Shown piece after piece: positions 55,943 to 64,000 of a DNA stretch of 64,000 nucleotides (position 1 is its first letter; the number at the start of each line of letters is the position of its first letter). Location: assembly GCF_900186965.1 (NCBI RefSeq), contig NZ_LT906457.1, forward strand, positions 2,134,501-2,198,500, given 5' to 3'. The notes under the pieces were generated by a model. The model did no database searches. It was given only the letters and a program-made list of their open reading frames with translations, and was not told the DNA's origin. Source of the DNA: Legionella spiritensis. GTDB lineage: Bacteria; Pseudomonadota; Gammaproteobacteria; Legionellales; Legionellaceae. The translations under genes and the position numbers were made by a program.

Positions 55943-58084
55943 TTATTTATAGGGCCTTACAGGCTTTCCGAACTTATCCAATTCAACTCCTTTAGCAACA
56001 GCTTTTCCCCGTCCTTCAATAGTAGTTATAGACAAGGTGTTGGTTATTATCCTAGGAGTAATGAAAATGAGCAACTCCTCATTATTAATTGTTTCGGATT
56101 GATTGCGGAATAGTACCCCAACAACCGGAAGTTCGCCAAGAAAAGGAACACGGTTAATTTCATTGTTTTTCGTTTGCTTGTAAATACCGCCCAAAACAAT
56201 CGTCTGGCCATTATTAACCAGGACATTGGTCTGGATTTCCTTGGTTAAAATCGAGGGAACGCCCTGAAAAGTCTGGGCTGACGGGGTATCCTGATTGATT
56301 TGCAAGTCCATCAGGATTTTGTCGTCCGGAGTAATCTGGGGCGTCACTTTCAAACTTAATACCGCCTTTTTAAAAGCCACTGCCGTAGCACCACTGGATG
56401 TGGCTTCCTGATAGGGAATCTCTTCCCCGGACTCAATCACGGCTGCCTGCTGGTTGGTTGTAATCAACCTTGGACTGGAAATAACCTCTCCCTTGCCCTC
56501 GCTTTCCAGTGCGGACAATTCCAAATCCAGTAAAATACCGTCGCCCAGCCTGGCAACCGCGAGACCGATGGAAGCAGGAGCCAGTCCCTCGGGAACCGCC
56601 GCCAAATCCAGGTTCAACCGATCGGTAAATGGCGTCACATCCGCCGGCAAAACATTTTGCGCCAACTGGTTTGCACCACTTAAGGTACCACTTAAATGAG
56701 TGGGTTTGGAGACCCCGAAGCGTATACCCAAATCCCGGGTAAAATCTTTCGTCACATTGACGATACGTGCTTCAATCTGAACCTGTTTGACCGGTATATC
56801 CAGTTTCTTGACTAATTCTCTGATTTCCTCAATCTGCAAACCCGTATCCTGTATCCAGATAGTATTGGTGCGGGTATCAACACTTAAATTACCGCGTTTG
56901 GACAGAAGCGAATTATTTTTATCTTTAAGCAAAGTCGCAATATCCGCCGCTTTCGCGTAATTAATCTGCAAAAGATCGGAACGCAATGGCGCCAGACTGG
57001 TTACTTCCTGTTGCGCTTTTAATTCCGCCTTTTCCTGATTGAGCAATTCCTTGGCCGGAGCAATCAACATAATATTGCCTGTTTTGCGCTTGTCCAGAGA
57101 ATTGGTTTTCAAAATAATATCCAGAGCCTGATCCCAGGGAATATCGTTCAATCGCAAAGTGATATCTCCCTGCACCTGATCGCTGACCACCATATTAATG
57201 CCCGTGAATTCCGCCAGCAACTGTAACACGGAACGTATCTTGATATTCTGGAAATTCAGGGAAATACGTTTGCCGACAAAAATCTGCTTTTTGAGCTTCG
57301 CCCGCTTGATTTCCTCGGCCGTCAACGGAAAAACATCCACAATAAACTGTTTATTAACCTGGTAGGCAAAATGGCCGTAGTCGCCCCGGTTAACAATGGT
57401 CAGGCGGGCGTTTTTACCCGCCTGCTGCAAGGTGATCAATTCCGCAGGACTTTGAAAGTCGCTGACATCATACCGTTTCGCCAGCCTTAGCGGCACACCG
57501 GTACTGGTGAAATTGACGACAACTTCCTTGCCGGTCTGAGTCACATCAATTGGTATGCTGCTGCCGGAAACATCGATAATAACCCGGCCGCCACCCTTTC
57601 CTGTGCCTCGGAAATCGATTTTGTTAATACCGTATCTGGTACGTGGTACCCGGTTACTGATGAATACTTCCTTGCGGTTTTGAAAAATCTGATTGCTTTT
57701 GCCACTCAGGGTGATGGAATAAATTTTGTTAGACAAATACCCCGAATAAGAAACGGAATCGGACAAATCCAGAATGGCCCGGACCCTATCCTTCACCGCG
57801 ACGATTTTATAGTTCCGAAGAGCTCCGACCTCTATTTTTTTAGACTGCAGGGATGGATCAAGCTGGTTGGAGCTTTGAATAAAATCAAGAATAATACGGG
57901 GTGGTTTCGGAGTGATAAAACTTGCCGGCAGTTGTTTGACCGCGTCCGCAAACTGAAAATCAACCCGTATACGGTTATCGGGTAACGGAATGACTTTAAC
58001 ACCGACCAATGCGTTATCTTTGGCAAATACGTGGCCAAAGCAAATCACCAGCAAGAGTAATGATGAAGTAATGATCTTACGCAA
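55943..58084 (-). CDS. pilQ: Type IV pilus secretin PilQ
   Basis: The outer-membrane channel through which the pilus fibre passes. It has a signal peptide (ending VFA-KD), two AMIN domains that bind peptidoglycan (about 25-250), an STN/N0 domain (ISLNFQNIKIRSVLQLLAEFTG), an N1 domain (VDTRTNTIWIQDT), and the C-terminal secretin domain with VPFLGELPVVGVLFRN and LLIFITPRI. Length 713 is typical. It is the last gene of pilMNOPQ and lies 9 bp after pilP. Confidence 0.97.
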   Translation of the reverse strand: MRKIITSSLLLLVICFGHVFAKDNALVGVKVIPLPDNRIRVDFQFADAVKQLPASFITPKPPRIILDFIQSSNQLDPSLQSKKIEVGALRNYKIVAVKDRVRAILDLSDSVSYSGYLSNKIYSITLSGKSNQIFQNRKEVFISNRVPRTRYGINKIDFRGTGKGGGRVIIDVSGSSIPIDVTQTGKEVVVNFTSTGVPLRLAKRYDVSDFQSPAELITLQQAGKNARLTIVNRGDYGHFAYQVNKQFIVDVFPLTAEEIKRAKLKKQIFVGKRISLNFQNIKIRSVLQLLAEFTGINMVVSDQVQGDITLRLNDIPWDQALDIILKTNSLDKRKTGNIMLIAPAKELLNQEKAELKAQQEVTSLAPLRSDLLQINYAKAADIATLLKDKNNSLLSKRGNLSVDTRTNTIWIQDTGLQIEEIRELVKKLDIPVKQVQIEARIVNVTKDFTRDLGIRFGVSKPTHLSGTLSGANQLAQNVLPADVTPFTDRLNLDLAAVPEGLAPASIGLAVARLGDGILLDLELSALESEGKGEVISSPRLITTNQQAAVIESGEEIPYQEATSSGATAVAFKKAVLSLKVTPQITPDDKILMDLQINQDTPSAQTFQGVPSILTKEIQTNVLVNNGQTIVLGGIYKQTKNNEINRVPFLGELPVVGVLFRNQSETINNEELLIFITPRIITNTLSITTIEGRGKAVAKGVELDKFGKPVRPYK

Positions 58085-58093
58085 TGTAGACTC

Positions 58094-58618
58094 CTATTCA
58101 CCCGCGTTTATATTGATAGTGGTAATGCGTTTTTTCCACTTGCCCGCAATTTGTACGGTCTCTTCCAGTTTGAGTAACTGATTGGTAATACTTATGACCT
58201 TACCATAATTCTGACCCATATAATCACCCGGTTTGACTCGGGCAATCTCCCCTCCCGGCTCACTGACAAGCGCCCAAATGGTAGGACCCTGTTTTAAAAT
58301 GCCGACAAATTTCAGGGAATCCAGAGGATAGTTTTCCAGCGGTTGTTTGGAGCGGTTCGTGTTGGGAGCGTATTTATCTTCGCTTGCCTTGATTTCCTTT
58401 GGCTTAAAGGGACTGCGGCGCGTATCAATATCCGGATAGGCAAATTTCGGCAACGGCTTAAATGATGGCAGCGGCTCAATGGGCCTCGCCTTTCTTGATT
58501 TGATTTTATTAATATAGCGCGACAATTCCGAATCCGCGGAAGAAGAGCATGATGCCAGCGCCAGGGTCATGAGGACTGGAATCAGTATAGAAAATATCAT
58601 CTTCGTTATTCGGGTCAT
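58094..58618 (-). CDS. pilP: Type IV pilus assembly lipoprotein PilP
   Basis: An inner-membrane lipoprotein linking PilN/PilO to PilQ. The lipobox LALASC places the lipidated Cys at residue 24. The C-terminal beta domain (LDSLKFVGILKQGPTIWALV and VKPGDYMGQNYGKVISI) is the PilQ-binding part. Length 174 is typical. It overlaps pilO by 4 bp. Confidence 0.95.
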   Translation of the reverse strand: MTRITKMIFSILIPVLMTLALASCSSSADSELSRYINKIKSRKARPIEPLPSFKPLPKFAYPDIDTRRSPFKPKEIKASEDKYAPNTNRSKQPLENYPLDSLKFVGILKQGPTIWALVSEPGGEIARVKPGDYMGQNYGKVISITNQLLKLEETVQIAGKWKKRITTININAGE

Positions 58619-59235
58619 AGTGTACGATACCGATAAATTTTCGCGGTAATTTTCATTCTTAGCAAATCAGGTTTATTTTTTATTTTTTTATCCCCCCGAG
58701 TCTGGGATTCGTCCTCGAAGGCGCTGCTGATTTCGAAATCGTGCAGCGTCACAATCCGGCTCATTTGAGCAATTCTGCTTAAAAATAAAGCCAGTTGATG
58801 ATAATTGCCTACTACCGTTATGTTGATCGGTAACTCGATATAAAAATCATGCGCCACCTCAGGCTGAGGCGCAAATAATTCAAAAGTCAGACCACTTGCG
58901 ATCCCGGTTTTTGAGATATCCTCCACCAGACCGGGCATTTCGTTTTGAGCCGGGAGCTGTCTGAGCATGTTTCCAAAACGTTCTTTGATAATCTGTAGCT
59001 GCACCCGATAAGCCTGAAGATTGGATGCCATTTGCTGTTTTTGCTCAAACTCGGCTCTTAATGTTTCCTCTTGTACCAACAGGGCATCATACTGTTCAAT
59101 ATTTGGCTTCACAATCACCCAGTAACCCAATGCGACAATCAATATGGCAACAATAGCGGCCAACAGATACTTCACTGGCGCGGGCCATTGTCCGATATTA
59201 TCCAATGTCAACTCATTGAGATTGATGTTATTCAT
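58615..59235 (-). CDS. pilO: Type IV pilus inner-membrane protein PilO
   Basis: PilO forms a heterodimer with PilN that aligns the inner-membrane platform with the secretin. It has one N-terminal membrane helix (VKYLLAAIVAILIVALGYWVIV), a coiled coil (about 45-85) and a ferredoxin-like periplasmic domain. Length 206 is typical. It overlaps pilN and pilP by 4 bp each. Confidence 0.95.
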   Translation of the reverse strand: MNNINLNELTLDNIGQWPAPVKYLLAAIVAILIVALGYWVIVKPNIEQYDALLVQEETLRAEFEQKQQMASNLQAYRVQLQIIKERFGNMLRQLPAQNEMPGLVEDISKTGIASGLTFELFAPQPEVAHDFYIELPINITVVGNYHQLALFLSRIAQMSRIVTLHDFEISSAFEDESQTRGDKKIKNKPDLLRMKITAKIYRYRTL

Positions 59236-59822
59236 GATTTACCATCTATCTTGTTGTCCGACTTCAATGTGAAACTCAATTTGAACTCATTACTGGTCTG
59301 GGCATAATCCCCTGTTTTCGAGTCTATGTTTTTCTTGATTTCCGTTAATTCCGGATCATTAATCCATGGATTGAGTTCAATGTTACGCATCAGCGTAGAC
59401 ACGCTGGAATTGGATTCCGAATAACCAAGAACGGTAACACGGTGCTCCACACGCTTAACTTTGGTCAGATACACTCCATCCGGCACCACCTTCACCAGTT
59501 CATCAAAGAGATGAACGGTCAATGTTCTGGTTGCCTGCAAATTCTGTACGATATTCATTCGTGAAATCAGAGCTTCGCGAATTTCTTTCAGTTTTTTTAT
59601 TTCCTGAATCTGTTTGTTAAAAATTGTAATTTCATCCTGCAAACGCTGGTTGCGGCGAGTCTGTCCATCAACAAGACTGATAGCGTAATAATTAATCATA
59701 AAAACGAGACCTGCAGCCAGAACAAGCGCGCCAAACAACATGGTTGTGAATTGCTTTTTTTCATGTTCCCGCTTAAGTTCCCGCCAGGGTAAAAGGTTTA
59801 TCTCGGTCATGGTGTCATCCAA
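59232..59822 (-). CDS. pilN: Type IV pilus inner-membrane protein PilN
   Basis: The short cytoplasmic tail INLLPWRE, which binds PilM, is diagnostic. A membrane helix and a coiled coil follow, then a periplasmic domain. ATG 59822 has AAGGA 7 nt upstream; ATG 59810 (MTEINLLPWRE) also has a GGA and fits the family start better. It overlaps pilO by 4 bp. Confidence 0.95.
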   Translation of the reverse strand: MDDTMTEINLLPWRELKREHEKKQFTTMLFGALVLAAGLVFMINYYAISLVDGQTRRNQRLQDEITIFNKQIQEIKKLKEIREALISRMNIVQNLQATRTLTVHLFDELVKVVPDGVYLTKVKRVEHRVTVLGYSESNSSVSTLMRNIELNPWINDPELTEIKKNIDSKTGDYAQTSNEFKLSFTLKSDNKIDGKS

Positions 59823-60879
59823 TCGTCCTTAGAGCCAATCCGCAGGCGATCATCAGGGAGGGACCTTCATTCAACATACGCCCCCTGTCCAGTTGAGGGG
59901 CTATTTCCATTTTATCGAAGGGATTGGCCACGCTGGTCGGAATTCCTGTTTTTTCCTGCACCAGATCGGCTAAATTCGGCAGCATGGCCACCCCGCCGGC
60001 CAGAATAATATGATCGACAAACCCGTGATGACTGGTTGAAAAGAAAAATTGCAGAGTACGTTTGATTTGCAGAAGAATCATTTCTATATAGGGTTGCAAC
60101 ACCGCATCTTCATAATCTTCCGGCATTCGGCCTGCCGCTTTCATTGCCGCCGCCTCATCAAAACTGACCGAGTATTGTCTGGCAATAGCCTCTATCAACT
60201 GTTTGCCGCCAAACTCCTCTTCCCGGGTAAAGATGATTTTCATCCCGTGCAAGACAAACAAGTCGGTAAACGAGGAGCCAATATCGATAACCGCGACAAT
60301 TTTATCCTGCCCCTGGGCCGGCAAGTCTTTAGCAAGCAATTGAGCGGCCCGCTCTACGGCAAAGGATTCGACATCGACTATTTTCGCTTCCAGACCGGCA
60401 CGGCTGACGGCTTCAACCCGACTGCTTACATTTTCAGCGCGCGATGCGACAATCAACACATCGAGCATGGCGGAATTTTTTGGTGAATGTCCCAGAACCT
60501 CAAAGTCTATATTGATTTCATCAATCGGATAAGGGATGTATTTATCGGCTTCGATAACGATAAGCTCCTCGATTTCCGAATCGCTCAAGCCTTCGTTAAT
60601 CTGTACGACCTTGCTGATGACTGAGGAATCAGGAACCGCGAGAACCACGGATTTGCCATGCAAATGAGCATTAACCAGAACCCGTTTGATACAGGAGGCG
60701 ACGGCGTCAATATCCTTGATGGTGTTGCCGTCCAGAGCATTGGCGGGAAGGTTTTCATAACCATAGCCTTCAATACAATAGGTATTGTCATTAGTGGAAA
60801 TTTCCAGAGCCTTGACGGAAGAGGAACTGATATCAATACCGATAACTGATCGATTTTTAGGTTTAAACAGTTTGAGCAC
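59815..60879 (-). CDS. pilM: Type IV pilus actin-like ATPase PilM
   Basis: The cytoplasmic ring protein of the pilus platform. I start it at GTG 60879, which has AGAAAGGA directly upstream and gives the usual length of 354 residues beginning with LKLFKPKNRSVIGIDISSSS. An ATG at 60954 would add an N-terminal tail unlike the family. The actin-like motifs are GIDISSSSVKALEI, AVIDIGSSFTDLFV and IILAGGVAMLPNL. First gene of pilMNOPQ. Confidence 0.95.
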   Translation of the reverse strand: MLKLFKPKNRSVIGIDISSSSVKALEISTNDNTYCIEGYGYENLPANALDGNTIKDIDAVASCIKRVLVNAHLHGKSVVLAVPDSSVISKVVQINEGLSDSEIEELIVIEADKYIPYPIDEINIDFEVLGHSPKNSAMLDVLIVASRAENVSSRVEAVSRAGLEAKIVDVESFAVERAAQLLAKDLPAQGQDKIVAVIDIGSSFTDLFVLHGMKIIFTREEEFGGKQLIEAIARQYSVSFDEAAAMKAAGRMPEDYEDAVLQPYIEMILLQIKRTLQFFFSTSHHGFVDHIILAGGVAMLPNLADLVQEKTGIPTSVANPFDKMEIAPQLDRGRMLNEGPSLMIACGLALRTIG

Positions 60880-61223
60880 GTATCCTTTCTCCCCGCGTCT
60901 GTAAACACTAAATGATCTAACCTGACGACACCTGTTGTTTCCATCATTGGTCACGCTTGATTTATGTTATCGTAACCCTTTAAAAAATGGAATCTTTTAC
61001 TGTTTTTTCGCTGTTCGTCAGGCTTTGCAATCCTATTTTTTGCTGACTTGGTTCTATTTGCAGTCATCATGATGTTTATTAACACAATTTACTATCTTTT
61101 TTTACCCACACAAACTATCCCATTAACCGAACTGCTTAACTCTTGCACCGAGCGTTTCAATTACATATAGTGAACAATCCGGTTGCAAAGCCATAACCAT
61201 TATCAATGCAGAAAGGAGTTGCT
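60880..61223. other. 344-bp divergent regulatory region
   Basis: It separates pilM from the coiled-coil gene at 61224. TTGCAC (61143-61148) and TATAGT (61166-61171), 17 bp apart, form a likely promoter for the rightward gene. No other gene is seen. Confidence 0.5.
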
Positions 61224-62342
61224 ATGTTGACGTTAAAAGAGCTGGCGAAAGGGCTGGTTGAAATTCTTTTGAGTTATCATCAATCACAAATAGCGATAAT
61301 GATAAACAAAAAAAAATACCCTCTCGAAAAACTCGAGGCAATGCGGGACAACGCACCCAAAGTTGATGCCATAGTTGCACAACCCCTGGATCAACTAAAA
61401 GAAACTCTGCAAACCATCGTTACACAAACGACCCTTTGCTACACAGACCGATTGTCTCTTTTAAATTACTATAAAGACATCATCGAAACCGTGCTCCCTC
61501 CTCTTTATTCGGGAAAACCCCTCTCTAAAGAAGAAGAATCAAGGGTTAAAGACGTCATGGTTGCCGCCATCATCAATTCAAATAAATTACTGACTACCTC
61601 ATACACAATCGATATTTTCCATAACGGCGGCATGGTAGAGTTACTGGGTTGTCTTCGCGGCATGCTTTCCGGCGCCTACCAGGGCGATTCCAAAACCATG
61701 GCCGGGCAAGCCATTGCGGAACACTTTATAGATAACAGACTGAAGCTGGCATGCGATTGCGAGAATCCGGAGTCGGTAACGCGATATATTTCAAACTTGC
61801 TTCAATCACACCAGGAACCGCTGTTGTTAAAACAGAAAATCGCGACACTCGAGGAAACCGTAGAACAATTAAGCACTGAAAATAAACAGCTCGTACAAAA
61901 AATAGAGGATGTGGGTTCGGAAACAGACAAGTACAAAAAACAAGCAGCAGAGCTAAAGGTGGAAAATGAAGCGAAAGATAATAGCATCAGAAAATTGCAA
62001 GAGAGAGTGAAGCACCTGGAAGCGGACAAGGAAAAACAATCGCACCAGTCTGATAAGACGCCCTCATCGCTGCCGGAACCAAAAGAGCTGGAAAAAAACA
62101 GCGAATCTCGCAAGGAAGTTGCTCACGCCGACCCAACGAAAACACCTCCCGTCGTGACATGGCCGTCTGCTTTTTCCGGGCTTGGCCTCCTAAACAACGG
62201 TGCTGTCCCGGGTTATCAACCATCCTTCTGGGGGAGAAGAATCGGAGCTGTCCCACTGGTCACCACATCGACCGAGGAGACAATAGATCAAGTACTTTCT
62301 TCCATATCCCTGTCTCCAAGGGGTAATGAATCCGTAGATTAA
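61224..62342 (+). CDS. Coiled-coil protein of unknown function, candidate effector
   Basis: ATG 61224 has AAGGAG 7 nt upstream, giving 372 residues. The N-terminal ~200 residues are helical (MLTLKELAKGLVEILLSYHQ...). A heptad coiled coil occupies about 205-285 (LEETVEQLSTENKQLVQKIE). A Ser/Pro/Lys-rich linker and a polar tail close the protein. There is no signal peptide or membrane segment. In many gammaproteobacteria pilM and the PBP1A gene are direct divergent neighbours, so this gene looks inserted there. An effector role is possible but unproven. Confidence 0.8.
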   Translation: MLTLKELAKGLVEILLSYHQSQIAIMINKKKYPLEKLEAMRDNAPKVDAIVAQPLDQLKETLQTIVTQTTLCYTDRLSLLNYYKDIIETVLPPLYSGKPLSKEEESRVKDVMVAAIINSNKLLTTSYTIDIFHNGGMVELLGCLRGMLSGAYQGDSKTMAGQAIAEHFIDNRLKLACDCENPESVTRYISNLLQSHQEPLLLKQKIATLEETVEQLSTENKQLVQKIEDVGSETDKYKKQAAELKVENEAKDNSIRKLQERVKHLEADKEKQSHQSDKTPSSLPEPKELEKNSESRKEVAHADPTKTPPVVTWPSAFSGLGLLNNGAVPGYQPSFWGRRIGAVPLVTTSTEETIDQVLSSISLSPRGNESVD

Positions 62343-62470
62343 ACCATCCATGCAAATACGTTGCCTCCCTGCTCCACGGCCTGCCAGGGCTGTGGGCATA
62401 ATTATTGCCAGACTGGAAACCACCCGGCACTGTGATATTTTACCACCCATTTCCGGTAAATATTCGCAAA

Positions 62471-62493
62471 ACCGCTTAAAATAGCGGTATAAT
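62471..62493 (+). promoter_or_regulatory. -10 box and small hairpin upstream of the PBP1A gene
   Basis: A perfect TATAAT (62488-62493) lies 32 bp before the start codon. ACCGCT (62471-62476) and AGCGGT (62483-62488) form a dyad touching it. No clear -35 box. Confidence 0.45.
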
Positions 62494-62525
62494 GAAGACA
62501 TGCTAACTCCTGAACATTGAGACAC

Positions 62526-64000
62526 ATGAAAAAGCCGGCCTATTTTTGGCGTAAAGGTCTTTGGGCACTCTGCAGTCTTTTTTTTCTTCTGATTATAGCG
62601 TTCAGTTTTCTTTATCTTTACCTGGAGAGCCAGCTACCCAATGTGGATTCGTTAAAAACTGTACAACTTCAGGTTCCCTTGCGTGTTTTCACCCGGGAAG
62701 GCCGCCTGATTCAGGAGTATGGCGAAAAAAGACGTATCCCCCTGACGTATGAGGAAATTCCGCAAACTCTCGTCCATGCCCTGCTGGCTACGGAAGATCA
62801 GCGCTTTTTTGATCATCCCGGCGTGGACATCCTCGGCCTGGGACGCGCTGCCGTACGCATGTTAAAGACCGGAACCAAATCCCAGGGCGGCAGCACCATT
62901 ACCATGCAGGTTGCCCGCAATTTCTTTTTAACCCGCAAAAAAACATTCCTGCGTAAATTCAATGAGATTTTACTCGCCATTAAAATTGACCGCGAATTAA
63001 GCAAGGAAAAAATCCTGGAGCTTTATCTTAATAAAATTTATCTGGGCAACCGGGCTTATGGCGTGGGAGCCGCCGCCATGGTCTATTACGGGAAATCGTT
63101 AAAGGAGTTAAATCTGGCTCAACTGGCCATGATAGCCGGTCTGCCCCAAGCCCCTTCCACGCAAAACCCCATAGCCAACCCGATCGCTGCCAAAAAACGA
63201 CGCGATCACGTTCTTGAGCGGCTGCTGGAAGAAAAATACATAACCGGTGAACAATATCAGGAAGCCGTCACACAACCTATCACCGCCAAATACCACGGCA
63301 CCAGTATTGAAGTCAGCGCCCCTTATGTGGCAGAAATGATACGCCAATCGTTATACGAACATTTTGGTGAAAAAGCCTACACCAACGGCTATAAAGTTTA
63401 TACAACTATCAAGGCTCCTTTGCAATTAACGGCCAATGATGTCGTAGCCACTCATTTGATTGCTTATGATCGCCGCCATGGTTACCGAGGCCCTGTCGCC
63501 AAACTTGGTCCCATCCTGGATAAATCCATGGACGACGTTCATATACTGCTCAACAAATATCCGGTCATTAATACCCTGGAACCGGCCATTATCACCGCTG
63601 TCGCAGGAAAAGAGGCAACCGCGGTCACCCGACACGGGCAATCCGTCACCATTCCCTGGGAAGGACTCTCCTGGGCAAGACCAGCGCTTAGAAAAGGCTG
63701 GGTAGGCAAAGCGCCGACCAAAGCCGATCAGGTTGTCACTACAGGCGATGTCGTCTACGTTCAACAAAAGGAAGGCAAATGGCTGTTATCCCAGGTTCCC
63801 CAGGCCGAAGCGGCTTTGGTGGCTTTAAATCCCAATAACGGCGCCCTGGAAGCTCTGGTCGGCGGGTTTAATTTTGAAAAAAGTAAATTTAACCGCGCCA
63901 CTCAATCCAGCCGCCAGCCTGGCTCCAGCTTTAAACCGTTTGTTTACGCAGCCGCCCTGAACAAGGGATACACGCTCGCCACGCTAATCAATGACGCCCC
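62526..64000 (+). CDS. mrcA: Penicillin-binding protein 1A, N-terminal part (cut by window edge)
   Basis: A bifunctional murein synthase. From ATG 62526 it has a cytoplasmic Lys-rich start, a membrane helix (LWALCSLFFLLIIAFSFLYL), then the GT51 glycosyltransferase with the catalytic Glu in ATEDQRFFDHPGVD and the blocks QGGSTITMQVARN and KILELYLNKIYLG. The transpeptidase domain begins with the active-site SxxK in GSSFKPF near residue 470. The frame is open to the window edge (about 491 residues seen; ~800 expected). Gene symbols mrcA and ponA are both used. Confidence 0.95.
   Translation, partial: MKKPAYFWRKGLWALCSLFFLLIIAFSFLYLYLESQLPNVDSLKTVQLQVPLRVFTREGRLIQEYGEKRRIPLTYEEIPQTLVHALLATEDQRFFDHPGVDILGLGRAAVRMLKTGTKSQGGSTITMQVARNFFLTRKKTFLRKFNEILLAIKIDRELSKEKILELYLNKIYLGNRAYGVGAAAMVYYGKSLKELNLAQLAMIAGLPQAPSTQNPIANPIAAKKRRDHVLERLLEEKYITGEQYQEAVTQPITAKYHGTSIEVSAPYVAEMIRQSLYEHFGEKAYTNGYKVYTTIKAPLQLTANDVVATHLIAYDRRHGYRGPVAKLGPILDKSMDDVHILLNKYPVINTLEPAIITAVAGKEATAVTRHGQSVTIPWEGLSWARPALRKGWVGKAPTKADQVVTTGDVVYVQQKEGKWLLSQVPQAEAALVALNPNNGALEALVGGFNFEKSKFNRATQSSRQPGSSFKPFVYAAALNKGYTLATLINDA

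Noticed and set aside
1-64000. tRNA or rRNA genes
   Set aside because: I read the intergenic stretches and saw no rRNA sequence and no convincing cloverleaf; a covariance search would be needed to exclude one fully.

Overview
The window looks like a chromosomal segment of a gammaproteobacterium of the family Legionellaceae. Three things point there. The housekeeping blocks have gammaproteobacterial order: era-recO-pdxJ, ribF-ileS-lspA, and pilMNOPQ-aroK-aroB-damX divergent from the PBP1A gene. There is a NosP / NahK-type kinase / GGDEF-EAL operon arranged as in Legionella pneumophila, and a secreted GH15 glucoamylase like GamA. Between the conserved blocks sit single genes of the kind Legionella uses as Dot/Icm effectors: Sel1 repeats, coiled coils, a clan-CE cysteine-protease-like protein, and a large membrane protein. 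No Dot/Icm gene is present, so 'effector' is always inference here.

Layout. 1-1355: riboflavin genes ribE (cut by the window edge) and ribD. 1.5-6.0 kb: a BepA-like M48 protease and the pilus regulators PilR/PilS. 6.3-8.4 kb: an unknown membrane protein, an SDR oxidoreductase and a small secreted protein. 8.7-13.8 kb: the NosP-kinase-c-di-GMP operon with a fourth small gene. 13.9-15.6 kb: acetolactate decarboxylase and an exported nucleoside hydrolase. 15.6-16.4 kb: non-coding, with a palindromic repeat and a cluster of DnaA boxes. 16.4-19.1 kb: a Sel1-repeat protein with an F-box-like tail, and an internally duplicated protein with an NLS-like linker. 19.3-24.3 kb: a GNAT-nitrilase fusion, an MFS transporter with an aspartoacylase-like protein lacking its zinc ligands, a MITE-like element and a thioesterase. 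24.4-31.4 kb: a clan-CE effector candidate, a small secreted protein, an SLC13 transporter, another candidate effector, a CydP-like peptide and the glucoamylase.

31.4-36.7 kb: 2-oxoacid:acceptor oxidoreductase (two subunits), pdxJ, recO and era. 36.9-43.6 kb: a 1059-residue membrane protein, a sodium:solute symporter and a 671-residue coiled-coil protein. 43.7-44.8 kb: a tandem array of eight ~144-bp palindromic units, the same family found singly at several other sites. 45-49.7 kb: a KDPG-aldolase-like protein without its Schiff-base lysine, then lspA, ileS and ribF. 49.9-52.8 kb: an unknown protein, a universal stress protein, and a TPP riboswitch controlling a PnuC/PnuT-type transporter. 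52.8-61 kb: damX-like, aroB, aroK, pilQ, pilP, pilO, pilN and pilM. 61.2 kb to the end: a coiled-coil protein lying between pilM and the PBP1A gene, which runs off the window.

How the parts fit. PilS/PilR at 3-6 kb and PilMNOPQ at 56-61 kb are the control and the envelope assembly parts of one type IV pilus. The NosP operon would link nitric oxide to cyclic-di-GMP. The riboswitch gene supplies thiamine or its precursors. The least explained material is the set of lineage-specific proteins and the palindromic repeat family around them.
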